Below, piece after piece: positions 8,445 to 16,166 of a DNA stretch of 64,000 nt (position 1 is the first letter of the stretch; each line of letters opens with the position of its first letter). Source of the stretch: Salirhabdus euzebyi (GTDB lineage Bacteria; Bacillota; Bacilli; Bacillales; Alkalibacillaceae); the NCBI RefSeq assembly GCF_014207435.1, contig NZ_JACHGH010000012.1:1-64000 (forward strand), given 5' to 3'. The position numbers and the translations under genes were made by a program. The notes below the pieces were generated by a model. The model worked only from the letters and a program-made list of their open reading frames with translations. It did not search any database and had not been told where the DNA came from.

Positions 8445-9032
8445 ATGAACACAATACCTTATGTGATTGAAAAAACGCAAAATGGAGAAAGATCATATGA
8501 TATCTACTCTCGTTTACTAAAAGACAGGATTATTTTTATTGGAGGAGAAATAAATGATCAAGTTGCTAATTCTGTTGTGTCTCAATTGTTATTTTTAGCA
8601 GCTGATAATCCGGAAAAAGATATAAACATGTACATAAACTCTCCCGGTGGAGCGATTACTTCTGGTTTTGCTATCTATGATACGATGCAGCAGATTAAAC
8701 CAGCTGTAAGTACGATGTGTATAGGAATGGCTGCATCAATGGGCGCTTTTCTTTTAATAGGCGGAACAAAAGGCAAAAGGTATGCCTTACCGAATAGTGA
8801 AGTAATGCTTCATCAGCCGCTAGGTGGGGCACGAGGCCAAGCTACAGATATCGATATACATGCAAGACATATTATTGAAACAAGAAAGAAAATTAATCGA
8901 ATCATTTCAGAAAGATCAAAAATGACAATTGAAGAAGTAGACAATATTACGGATCGTGACCGCTTCTTTGATCCAGAAGAAGCGAAAAAGTTAGGCTTAA
9001 TAGATGATATACTATCCAATGGTCTATCATAA
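8445..9032 (+). CDS. ClpP-family serine protease, accessory paralogue
   Basis: A 195-residue subunit of the barrel-shaped Clp protease. All three catalytic residues are in standard places: Ser98 in GMAASMGAF, His123 in LHQPLGG and Asp172 in TDRDRFF. The N-terminus ([25 protein letters not shown]) needed for docking with the ATPase loop is also conserved. The main clpP of Bacillaceae lies elsewhere, in a different neighbourhood and not under a dedicated HTH gene, so this is probably an additional copy; the symbol is therefore left blank. It ends the operon, before a strong terminator. It could mix with the main ClpP into hetero-barrels or serve a specific stress. Confidence 0.88.
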   Translation: MNTIPYVIEKTQNGERSYDIYSRLLKDRIIFIGGEINDQVANSVVSQLLFLAADNPEKDINMYINSPGGAITSGFAIYDTMQQIKPAVSTMCIGMAASMGAFLLIGGTKGKRYALPNSEVMLHQPLGGARGQATDIDIHARHIIETRKKINRIISERSKMTIEEVDNITDRDRFFDPEEAKKLGLIDDILSNGLS

Positions 9033-9033
9033 A

Positions 9034-9061
9034 GAAGCAGGGGGATTACCCCTGCTTTTTT
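9034..9061 (+). terminator. Terminator of the HTH/ClpP operon
   Basis: AAGCAGGGG and CCCCTGCTT form the stem, followed by T residues; it may serve the convergent gene too. Confidence 0.9.
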
Positions 9062-9440
9062 ATACTTCTTTACTCATATTCTCCTTTAAAGAATCTGGAA
9101 TATTTATCTTTCCACCTTTGTCTTTATAAGAATGATACGACGAATATAATTCACCATTTTTCCAAATTTTACACGTTAGAACATATGGATGGATCTTGCC
9201 TTTTGTTTCTAAATAGAAGCGGGTATTGTCAATTTGTAAATAACAGTCATGGAAAACTAATCCTAAGTACTTATTTTCTTTTTTGTTTGTGTCAGGATGA
9301 AGAAGAATTAAAGTAGCTACATCATTAACCGTAACATTTGTTGAGTGAGCAATTTTATCTATTCTTTCTTTGATATTATCTGTCCACTTATTCGCTTTGT
9401 TTTTTGTCCAGTTTAGCAATGTCTCTACAAATGTATTCAT
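9060..9440 (-). CDS. Hypothetical protein
   Basis: A 126-residue soluble protein of unknown function. The N-terminal 30 residues are amphipathic and lysine-rich (a possible coiled coil), and the rest (YLGLVFHDCYLQIDNTRFYLETKG...) is predicted beta-rich. No signal peptide or known motif was found. The ATG at 9440 follows GGAGG. It is convergent with the ClpP paralogue and ends in its terminator, and it does not obviously belong with the ABC genes downstream. Confidence 0.65.
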   Translation of the reverse strand: MNTFVETLLNWTKNKANKWTDNIKERIDKIAHSTNVTVNDVATLILLHPDTNKKENKYLGLVFHDCYLQIDNTRFYLETKGKIHPYVLTCKIWKNGELYSSYHSYKDKGGKINIPDSLKENMSKEV

Positions 9441-9504
9441 CGTTTCCTCCTTAAATAATTGTTTTATTTAGGTTAACCAAATATTTATTTTTTTATCTTA
9501 AAAT

Positions 9505-9538
9505 GAAAAAACCTGCAAGGGCTGACCCTGGCAGGTTA
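9505..9538 (-). terminator. Terminator of the amino-acid ABC genes
   Basis: Read on the minus strand, AACCTGC and GCAGGTT pair and a T run follows. The stem touches the permease stop codon. Confidence 0.85.
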
Positions 9539-10228
9539 TTTCTTTGCGTAATAATCATATTTGCGCTCTAACCATTCTTGGAATGTTGCGATAACAATAC
9601 AGAGTGGCCAATAAATAAGAGCTACTAAAATATAAACGGTCATGGAATCCATTGTCCGTCCGGCAACTATTTGTGCTTTCTGGAACATTTCAGGAACTGT
9701 TATAACAGCAGCCAATGACGTTGCTTTAACAATATCCAAAAACACATTTGTTAATGGGGGTAAGGCAATACGTGCTGCTTGAGGAACTATAATTAATCTT
9801 AGTGTTTTCCAATAAGTGAATCCTAAAGCATGAGCAGATTCCCATTGCCCTCTCGAAACACTGTTTAAAGCTGAACGGTTAATTTCCGCTATATAGGCTG
9901 CACTATTTAATCCGAATCCAAATACTGCTGCTGTATATGCATCCAAGTTCCATCCAACTATGGGAAGTCCATAATACAAAATAAAAAGAAAGACAAGAAT
10001 TGGGGTACCCCGCATAAAAGATATATAAAGGCGAGCAGGCCATCTAAATATGATCTTGTCGGATCTTCTTGCTAGGGCAAGAAAAAATCCAATCATTAAC
10101 CCCATCGCCATTCCTGCAAAAGAAACGGCGATGGTCATTGGTAACCCCTCTAAAATAAACGGAATGCTTTCAATAGCTCGTTCCGTATTAAATAATTTTT
10201 CCCATTTTATATCAGTAAAAAAATCCAC
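9536..10228 (-). CDS. Polar amino-acid ABC transporter permease
   Basis: A 230-residue inner membrane permease of the His/Glu/Gln/Arg/opine class (HisM family) with about five membrane helices. The cytoplasmic EAA loop that contacts the ATPase is visible (ESAHALGFTYWKTLRLIIVPQAARIALPP, about residues 132-160). The GTG start at 10228 has AAGGTGG upstream. It follows the binding-protein gene by 11 bp on the same strand. No ATP-binding subunit gene follows: the terminator comes directly after the stop. Energy must come from an ATPase encoded elsewhere. Sequence style is closest to cystine or cysteine systems (TcyB-like), but the substrate is not certain. Confidence 0.88.
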   Translation of the reverse strand: MDFFTDIKWEKLFNTERAIESIPFILEGLPMTIAVSFAGMAMGLMIGFFLALARRSDKIIFRWPARLYISFMRGTPILVFLFILYYGLPIVGWNLDAYTAAVFGFGLNSAAYIAEINRSALNSVSRGQWESAHALGFTYWKTLRLIIVPQAARIALPPLTNVFLDIVKATSLAAVITVPEMFQKAQIVAGRTMDSMTVYILVALIYWPLCIVIATFQEWLERKYDYYAKK

Positions 10229-10239
10229 TATAGTCCACC

Positions 10240-11097
10240 TTAAAAATCTAGTCCTTCAATTTCGAGTACTTCATCTTCTGGTGGTACAGAAGCATCTTTT
10301 CCGTCAAAGAACTGTTTTGAGATTTCTGTTAATGTTCCATCTTCTCTTAGTTCTTCTAAAGCACTGTTTATTTTCTCAGTAAGCTCATCTTCACCTTTTG
10401 GTATGACGATTGCTTGTTCTGATTGGTGGAATTTCAGATCTGGATGAATCACTATTTCTAAGTCAGGAAAAGCTTGAAGTGCCAAAGTTTGTAAATAGTA
10501 ATCGTTAATAACAGTATCAGTACGTCCATTTTCCACATCTCGTAAATAGACATCATTCGTTGCGTTACCGTATGTAACAACTTCTGCTCCATAATGTCTC
10601 GCAATGTCACTAAAGACAGTTGTTGCACCGCCACCAGCTTTTTTCCCTTCTAGGTCTTCTAGTGTGTGGATACCAGATAAATCATCTTTACGGACAATCA
10701 TCGTCGTGTAGGAGTACTTGTAGGGATCAGAAAAATTGAATGTTTCTTGTCGGTCTTTCGTAATTTCAACGTCATTTATTGCAATATCTATCCGTGTTCC
10801 AATTGCAGCAAATAAACCATCAATTCCAATTTGCTCAAATTTGATGTCGATCCCTAGACGATCTCCAATTTCGCGCATTACTTCAACATCATACCCAGTC
10901 AATTCATCTGAGTTTTCCGGATAAAAAGAAGCAGGATATAATGTTCCAGAAGTTCCGACTACTATTTCTCCTTTTTCACTTACCTTATCCCATAGCGTTT
11001 GTTCCGACGCATTATTAGAATCATCACTTGTACCACAAGCAGATAATATAATTATTAATACGATAATAGACAAGGATAATAAAGTATGTTTTTTCAT
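10240..11097 (-). CDS. Amino-acid ABC transporter substrate-binding lipoprotein
   Basis: A 285-residue extracellular binding protein of SBP family 3. The signal peptide ends in the lipobox ILSAC, so Cys21 anchors it to the membrane. The mature part shows the two-lobe fold: GTSGTLYPASFYPENSDELTGYDVEV in lobe 1, then the hinge and the DLEGKKAGGGATTVFSDIAR ligand loop of lobe 2. The family binds polar amino acids, and the style resembles TcyA-type cystine binders. It is the promoter-proximal gene of a two-gene unit with the permease. The minus-strand ribosome site GAGAGGAGAG precedes ATG 11097. No riboswitch or T-box was seen upstream. Confidence 0.9.
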   Translation of the reverse strand: MKKHTLLSLSIIVLIIILSACGTSDDSNNASEQTLWDKVSEKGEIVVGTSGTLYPASFYPENSDELTGYDVEVMREIGDRLGIDIKFEQIGIDGLFAAIGTRIDIAINDVEITKDRQETFNFSDPYKYSYTTMIVRKDDLSGIHTLEDLEGKKAGGGATTVFSDIARHYGAEVVTYGNATNDVYLRDVENGRTDTVINDYYLQTLALQAFPDLEIVIHPDLKFHQSEQAIVIPKGEDELTEKINSALEELREDGTLTEISKQFFDGKDASVPPEDEVLEIEGLDF

Positions 11098-11290
11098 TTG
11101 TGTCTCTCCTCTTTTCTATGTTAAAAGTCTTATTAAATATAGCAACGATGGACAAACCTTTCAAGTAATTTTCATTGCCCTTCTTTCTATAAAGTCTATA
11201 TGCATTTATTTTCTGTTTGATGTTTGTTCTTTTAATCGAAGTGGAATATGCCACTTTATAATGTTAATCCTTAAAAATAGAGGTGATAAT

Positions 11291-12130
11291 ATGGAGGTTG
11301 GGATTGCTTTAGCTGGAGGAGCGGTTCCTAAGTTTGCGTCAATCGGTGTTCTACAAGCTTTGGAAGAAGAAAATATCAAAATTAGCCACATAGCAGGAAC
11401 TAGTGCTGGATCCATTGTAGCAGCATTATATGCTTATGGTTATCCATTGAAGGATATTAAGATGGATTTGATGTCGATAAATAAGTCGCATATAGATTTC
11501 AATTGGAGAAATATACTCCGAAAATTTTTTAGAAGAACGAAATATTTTGATGGCTTTGTAAAGGGACAAAAGCTTGAAGACATTATTTTTACCATTACCG
11601 GAAATGATACGTTTTCCTCGTTCAAACTCCCTTGTGCAATTGTTGCAACGGATTTGAAAAGCAAGAAACCTATAATCTTCACACAGGAAAAATTGCCAAG
11701 TTACCATACTGAATCGAATATAACGATAAATAAAGCAGTTAGAGCTAGCTGTTCGATTCCTATTATGTATCAACCCGTTCGTTGGGAAGAGTATATTTTA
11801 GTTGATGGTGGATTAGTACAAAACTGCCCAGTTGAGGTGGTCAGAGAATTAGGAGCTGAAACAGTTATTAGTATAGATCCTATTTCAACCTTTAAGAAGG
11901 ATGAGCACTTTGATACCATCTCTCCATTATTAAACTGCTCAATGATGTTAATGCTTGAAACACAGATGAAGCAGGATCATGAAAAAGCTGACTTGAATAT
12001 TTACCCTGAAGTCGGCGACATTGGCTTATTTGAATTCAAAAGGATTGAAGAATGTATTAATAAAGGCTATCAATATACAAAGGGTCAGATGAAAGAAATT
12101 AAAGAAAAATTAACAAGGCTGAAAACATAA
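11291..12130 (+). CDS. Patatin-like phospholipase family protein
   Basis: A predicted acyl hydrolase of 279 residues with the Ser-Asp dyad of patatins: GTSAGS (GxSxG, about residues 36-41) and VDGGLVQNCPVE (the DGG motif, about residue 176). The oxyanion region differs from the usual GGGxRG...H pattern: it reads AGGAVPKFASIG, with a lysine in place of the arginine and a serine in place of the histidine before the IG. The family includes the RssA-like proteins; substrates are lipids or are unknown. ATG 11291 follows GAGGTGAT. An in-frame ATG at 11261 lies before this site. Its terminator stem starts within the coding sequence. Confidence 0.85.
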   Translation: MEVGIALAGGAVPKFASIGVLQALEEENIKISHIAGTSAGSIVAALYAYGYPLKDIKMDLMSINKSHIDFNWRNILRKFFRRTKYFDGFVKGQKLEDIIFTITGNDTFSSFKLPCAIVATDLKSKKPIIFTQEKLPSYHTESNITINKAVRASCSIPIMYQPVRWEEYILVDGGLVQNCPVEVVRELGAETVISIDPISTFKKDEHFDTISPLLNCSMMLMLETQMKQDHEKADLNIYPEVGDIGLFEFKRIEECINKGYQYTKGQMKEIKEKLTRLKT

Positions 12131-12157
12131 ATTTGTTTTGGCCTTGTTATTTTTTTG
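12112..12157 (+). terminator. Terminator overlapping the patatin gene end
   Basis: AACAAGGC (12112-12119) pairs with GCCTTGTT (12141-12148), followed by A and seven T. The loop includes the stop codon. Confidence 0.7.
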
Positions 12158-12335
12158 AAAGCAAGCATATTACTAAAAAAATTGTCCTAGGTATAGTATA
12201 CTAGCACCTGTACTATATTTTTATTTACATACCTCAATTGAAAATGAAAAAACTATTATTTTTTCATATTGATAGATTTTAATATTAATTATCATGGTGA
12301 AAGCCTTAATACATAAGTGTTTTGTTATCTATTAA

Positions 12336-12350
12336 TTATAATTATTATAA
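12336..12350. promoter_or_regulatory. PerR box upstream of katA (exact consensus)
   Basis: TTATAATTATTATAA matches the Bacillus PerR operator consensus TTATAATnATTATAA at every defined position. It lies 7 bp upstream of the -35 of the catalase promoter. PerR represses peroxide-defence genes and is released when metal-catalysed oxidation inactivates it. Confidence 0.85.
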
Positions 12351-12357
12351 TTAAGTA

Positions 12358-12385
12358 TTGACTATTAGATTGTATATATTATAAT
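12358..12385 (+). promoter_or_regulatory. katA promoter with second PerR-like box over the -10
   Basis: TTGACT (12358-12363) and TATAAT (12380-12385) are spaced by 16 bp. The 15-mer at 12370-12384 matches the PerR consensus at 12 of 14 defined positions and covers the spacer and -10, a position where bound repressor would block polymerase. Confidence 0.7.
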
Positions 12386-12419
12386 TAAGGGGTATAAATT
12401 TACAAAGAGGTGGTATCTT

Positions 12420-13877
12420 ATGGCTGATAAAAAATACTTAACAACAAGTACTGGGGCTCCAGTAGCAAACAACCAAAACTCAGTAACTGCTGGAACACAA
12501 GGTCCAACCCTAATACAAGATGTACATCTATTAGAAAAATTGGCTCATTTTAACCGTGAACGTGTTCCAGAGCGTGTCGTTCATGCAAAGGGTGCAGGTG
12601 CACATGGTTATTTTGAAGTTACAAACGATTTAACAAAATATACAAAAGCAGACTTCTTATCTGAGGTTGGGAAAAAAACGGACATGTTTATTCGTTTCTC
12701 AACTGTTGCAGGTGAACTAGGTTCAGCTGATACAGTTCGTGATCCGCGTGGTTTTGCCGTTAAATTTTACACAGAAGAAGGAAACTACGATATCGTTGGG
12801 AATAACACACCTATTTTCTTTATTCGTGATGCAATTAAATTCCCTGACTTTATTCATACACAAAAGCGTAACCCACAAACTCACTTGAAGGATCCTAATG
12901 CAGTATGGGATTTCTGGTCGTTATCACCAGAATCTTTACACCAAGTAACCTATTTAATGGGTGATCGTGGACTTCCAGCTACATACCGTCACATGAACGG
13001 TTATGGAAGCCATACATTCCGTTGGACAAATGCAGAAGGTGAATCTGTATGGGTTAAATATCACTTCAAAACGGATCAAGGTGTTAAAAACCTTGCTCAA
13101 GAGGTTGGGAATAAGCTTGCTGGAGAAAATCCAGATTACCATACAGAAGATCTATTTAATGCAATTGATAAAGGGGAATTCCCTTCTTGGACGCTACATG
13201 TTCAAATCATGCCAGAAGAGGATGCGAAGACATACAACATCAATCCATTTGATGTTACAAAAGTATGGCCACATAAAGATTATCCACTAATCGAAGTTGG
13301 ACGTATGGTACTAAATCGCAATCCGCAAAACTACTTTGCAGAGGTAGAGCAAGCAACTTTCTCTCCTGGTAACGTAGTACCTGGTATCGGATTCTCACCA
13401 GATAAGATGCTTCAAGGTCGTCTATTTGCTTATGCAGACGCTCACCGTTACCGTGTCGGAGCAAACCATAATGCACTACCAATTAACCGCTCTAAAAATG
13501 AAGCGAACAACTACCAACGCGATGGACAAATGAGATTTGATAGCAATGGTGGTGGATCTGTCAACTATGAGCCAAATAGCTACGGTGGTCCAAAACAAAC
13601 ACCAGAAAATGCACAAGCACCATTAGCAGTACATGGTTTTGCAGATGCAGTTCCTTATGATGATGAAGATTACTACTCCCAAGCTGGAGACTTATTCCGC
13701 TTAATGAGTGAAGAGGAGCGTTCTCGCGTTATCTCAAATATTGTAGGTGCGATGGAACCTGTTGAAAAAGAAGAAATCAAATTACGTCAAATTGAACACT
13801 TCTATAAAGCAGATCCTGAGTACGGTACTCGTATTGCAGAAGGTTTAGGACTTTCTGTACCTGCAGAAGTAAAATAA
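12420..13877 (+). CDS. katA: Haem catalase KatA
   Basis: A small-subunit (clade 3 type) catalase of 485 residues that dismutates hydrogen peroxide in the cytoplasm. His55 ([11 protein letters not shown]) and Asn128 (VGNNTP) are the distal active-site residues, and the proximal haem tyrosine lies in [12 protein letters not shown] near residue 337. The length matches the vegetative catalase of Bacillus. The ATG at 12420 follows AGAGGTGG. Two PerR sites upstream indicate induction by peroxide. A manganese catalase gene lies only 230 bp downstream but after a terminator and repeats, so it is likely a separate unit. Confidence 0.96.
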   Translation: MADKKYLTTSTGAPVANNQNSVTAGTQGPTLIQDVHLLEKLAHFNRERVPERVVHAKGAGAHGYFEVTNDLTKYTKADFLSEVGKKTDMFIRFSTVAGELGSADTVRDPRGFAVKFYTEEGNYDIVGNNTPIFFIRDAIKFPDFIHTQKRNPQTHLKDPNAVWDFWSLSPESLHQVTYLMGDRGLPATYRHMNGYGSHTFRWTNAEGESVWVKYHFKTDQGVKNLAQEVGNKLAGENPDYHTEDLFNAIDKGEFPSWTLHVQIMPEEDAKTYNINPFDVTKVWPHKDYPLIEVGRMVLNRNPQNYFAEVEQATFSPGNVVPGIGFSPDKMLQGRLFAYADAHRYRVGANHNALPINRSKNEANNYQRDGQMRFDSNGGGSVNYEPNSYGGPKQTPENAQAPLAVHGFADAVPYDDEDYYSQAGDLFRLMSEEERSRVISNIVGAMEPVEKEEIKLRQIEHFYKADPEYGTRIAEGLGLSVPAEVK

Positions 13878-13886
13878 TTTAAGTTT

Positions 13887-13916
13887 AAAGGTCACCGAAT
13901 TCGGTGGCCTTTTTTT
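13887..13916 (+). terminator. Terminator after katA
   Basis: AAAGGTCACCGA and TCGGTGGCCTTT pair, followed by T residues. Confidence 0.92.
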
Positions 13917-13929
13917 GCTGTATTATATT

Positions 13930-14020
13930 TTTGGTTGAAATTATCATCATTTTGGTTGATATATTATAATCTTGGCTGATAAATTGAGTATTTGGTTGAA
14001 AAAGAGCTGATTTGGATGAT
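13930..14020. repeat. Degenerate tandem repeat, 20-21 bp period (tract 1)
   Basis: TTTGGTTGA or a close variant begins at 13930, 13951, 13971 (CTTGGCTGA), 13991 and 14011 (TTTGGATGA). That is five units at 21, 20, 20 and 20 bp. The bases between are less conserved. The tract lies between the katA terminator and the manganese catalase gene. It resembles two other tracts in the window in period but not closely in sequence. Confidence 0.7.
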
Positions 14021-14110
14021 TACCCCTCTTCGTAAAGTAACCACTGAGAATTTTTTTCATTCCCTTAGGTAAACATAAGGTGGAATTAATTTTTTGAGGA
14101 GGGAAATGTT

Positions 14111-15001
14111 TTGTTTTATCATGTAAAAGAGCTTCAATATAATGCAAAACCTGAACGTCCAGATCCAGTTTATGCGAAAAAACTTCAAGAAATTCTGGGT
14201 GGTCAGTATGGTGAAATGACCGTAATGATGCAATATTTATTTCAAGGCTTTAACTGCCGTGCGGAGCAGAAATACCGTGATATGATTCTGGATATTGGAA
14301 CGGAAGAAATTGCCCACGTTGAGATGATAGCGACGATGATCGCCCAGTTGCTAGATGGGGCACCAGCTAAAGAGCAAGAGGAAGCAGCAAAAGATCCAGC
14401 AGTTGAAGCTGTATTGGGCGGTATGAACCCACAGCACATGATTGTTTCTGGTCTAGGTGCTACACCAACAGACAGCGTCGGATATCCTTGGAACTCTAGG
14501 TATACGATTGCAAGTGGAAACCTTCTTGCTGATTTTCGCGCCAATTTAAATGCGGAATCCCAAGGACGTTTACAGGTAGTTCGTCTGTATGAACAAACGA
14601 ATGATCCTGGTGTTAGGGATATGCTGTCTTTCTTAATTGCACGCGACAAAATGCATCAAAATCAATGGATGGCTGCGATTGAAGAATTAGAGCAACAACA
14701 GGGGGAAGTAGTTCCGAGTACATTCCCGAAAAACTTAGAAAAACAAGAAGTTGCATATTCCTTCATGAATTTTTCAGAAGGGAAAGAGAGTGCAAAAGGT
14801 AGATGGGCTAGTGGCATGTCTATGGATGGTCAAGCTGAATTTGAATTTGATGAAAGTCCAAAACCAATGGGGCAAATTCCAATTTTAAATCCATCCCCTA
14901 ATTATGTCCATGGAACTCCAATACCGGGTCAATTACCTCCTGGTACTAAGGCTGCAGAATATGAACAACAAAATCAAATGAATGACGGTGGACCTCACTA
15001 A
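14111..15001 (+). CDS. Manganese catalase
   Basis: A non-haem, dimanganese catalase of 296 residues, the family of Bacillus YdbD and the coat protein CotJC. The four-helix core shows metal ligands in the expected order: a glutamate in GGQYGEMTVMMQYL, the EEIAHVEM motif, a glutamate in NLNAESQGR and RDKMHQ with the last histidine. The C-terminal 60 residues are a Pro/Gly/Gln-rich tail. Translation starts at TTG 14111, placed 7 bases after GAGGAGGG; the ATG at 14106 runs into a stop. It could act in vegetative stress or be spore-associated; no sigma-K or PerR site was identified immediately upstream. Confidence 0.92.
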   Translation: MFYHVKELQYNAKPERPDPVYAKKLQEILGGQYGEMTVMMQYLFQGFNCRAEQKYRDMILDIGTEEIAHVEMIATMIAQLLDGAPAKEQEEAAKDPAVEAVLGGMNPQHMIVSGLGATPTDSVGYPWNSRYTIASGNLLADFRANLNAESQGRLQVVRLYEQTNDPGVRDMLSFLIARDKMHQNQWMAAIEELEQQQGEVVPSTFPKNLEKQEVAYSFMNFSEGKESAKGRWASGMSMDGQAEFEFDESPKPMGQIPILNPSPNYVHGTPIPGQLPPGTKAAEYEQQNQMNDGGPH

Positions 15002-15008
15002 AATATAG

Positions 15009-15039
15009 AACCTAATAGGTATAAGCCTATTAGGTTTTT
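15009..15039 (+). terminator. Terminator after the manganese catalase
   Basis: AACCTAATAGG and CCTATTAGGTT pair, followed by T residues. Confidence 0.92.
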
Positions 15040-15083
15040 CTGTTTAATGGTAAAATAATTGAATATAGAAATAGTGGGGGAAC

Positions 15084-15575
15084 ATGATGAAAAAAATAAC
15101 AACGACTTTATTGACGATGACCATCATACATAATGTGCAAAAAAATGAAGTTTTACTCATAAACAGGCCAGAAAAATTGGGTTTTCCCGGCTACATTGGC
15201 GCTGGTGGAAAGATTGAATTAACAGAGAGTTTTTCAGAAGGTGCTTCCAGGGAAATTAAAGAGGAGACGGGGCTATCTGTTCGACCAGAGGATTTAATTT
15301 ATAAAGGGGTAGATGAGTTTACGTTATTAAATGACAACTACCGTTACATTGTCTTTAACTATTTAGCTACTGTTTATAGTGGAGAATTACTGGCTCAGCC
15401 ACCAGAGGGAGAACTGAAATGGGTATCGATGGACAAGCTAGAAGACGTCCCGATGCAGTCATGGTTTAGGCGAAGATTACCTTATTTCTTTCAAGAAGGA
15501 ACGTTTGAAATTTCCATCACCCACGAGGAATTAAAAACGCCACCATTAAGAGAGAAAATAGTGAAACTGAAGTAA
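15084..15575 (+). CDS. Nudix hydrolase, MutT/8-oxo-dGTP diphosphatase-like
   Basis: A 163-residue Nudix pyrophosphohydrolase. The complete Nudix box GGKIEL-x5-EGASREIKEETG (about residues 46-66) supplies the magnesium-binding glutamates. The similarity in length and the FPGYIGAGGKIE lead-in suggests nucleotide-pool sanitisers of the MutT/YtkD kind, but Nudix substrates cannot be assigned from the box alone. ATG 15084 or 15087 could be the start, both after GGGGG. The next gene, NDT-like, begins 15 bp after the stop, and both share a terminator, pointing to a nucleotide-related pair. Confidence 0.85.
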   Translation: MMKKITTTLLTMTIIHNVQKNEVLLINRPEKLGFPGYIGAGGKIELTESFSEGASREIKEETGLSVRPEDLIYKGVDEFTLLNDNYRYIVFNYLATVYSGELLAQPPEGELKWVSMDKLEDVPMQSWFRRRLPYFFQEGTFEISITHEELKTPPLREKIVKLK

Positions 15576-15590
15576 GGGGGAATGGTAAAC

Positions 15591-15989
15591 ATGAACTTTT
15601 ATGTAGCATCCAGCTTTCATAATAAAGAAATGGTCCAACAAGTAGTCGAGGAATTAAAGTTTGCCGGTTTCCTACATACATATGATTGGACAAAAAACGA
15701 AAGAGCAAGCACACTTGATGAACTAAAACGAATTGGAAAAAAAGAAAGGGAAGCAGTGAAAAATGCGGATTTTCTAGTAATGCTTATGCCAGGTGGGGCT
15801 GGAACTCATGTGGAGCTTGGTATCGCTCTTGGCTTAAATAAAAGGATTTATTTATATTCACCAGATCACGATATTTATGACTATGAACGATCATGCACGT
15901 TTTACTACGTGGATGGAGTCTATAAATACGTTGGTCTACTGGAGAATTTTATTAAAGAAGTAACACTGATGGAAAACAATATTCAATAG
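15591..15989 (+). CDS. Nucleoside 2-deoxyribosyltransferase-like protein
   Basis: A 132-residue protein with the Rossmann-like fold of the nucleoside 2-deoxyribosyltransferase family. It begins NFYVASSF, typical for the first strand, and has MPGGAGTHVELGIALG (about residues 64-79), where the glutamate corresponds to the catalytic nucleophile. Family members swap bases on deoxynucleosides or hydrolyse nucleotides. The ATG at 15591 (10 bases after AAGGGGG) fits the family start; the in-frame ATG at 15582 is only 2 bases from the site. It is co-transcribed with the Nudix gene, so a joint role in nucleotide salvage or clean-up is reasonable. Confidence 0.75.
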   Translation: MNFYVASSFHNKEMVQQVVEELKFAGFLHTYDWTKNERASTLDELKRIGKKEREAVKNADFLVMLMPGGAGTHVELGIALGLNKRIYLYSPDHDIYDYERSCTFYYVDGVYKYVGLLENFIKEVTLMENNIQ

Positions 15990-15990
15990 G

Positions 15991-16022
15991 AAAGCCAATG
16001 GATCTTGATCCATTGGCTTTTT
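15991..16022 (+). terminator. Terminator of the Nudix/NDT pair
   Basis: AAAGCCAATGGATC pairs with GATCCATTGGCTTT, a nearly loopless perfect stem, then TT. Confidence 0.85.
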
Positions 16023-16050
16023 AAATAGCAAAATGCGAAACTTTGTAATT

Positions 16051-16127
16051 AGTTCAGTTGAACCTGCAATCATGAGGCCGAACCTTCAATAAGTTCAGTT
16101 GAACCTTCCATTAGTTCATGTGAACCT
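16051..16127. repeat. Degenerate tandem repeat, 20-21 bp period (tract 2)
   Basis: AGTTCAGTTGAACCT begins at 16051 and 16092 and the variant AGTTCATGTGAACCT at 16113. A decayed unit ending CCGAACCT lies between the first two, giving a step of about 20.5 bp. Each good unit contains the inverted pair GTTCA/TGAAC. The tract lies between a terminator and the end of msrA on the other strand. Confidence 0.75.
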
Positions 16128-16166
16128 CTAACTTAACAATTGCCATGATTCGATTCTTCCACCAGG

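Noticed and set aside
13930-14020. Regular repeats that could be taken for a CRISPR array
   Set aside because: Units are only about 9 conserved bases with 20-bp period, no unique spacers of 30 bp, and no cas gene in the window.
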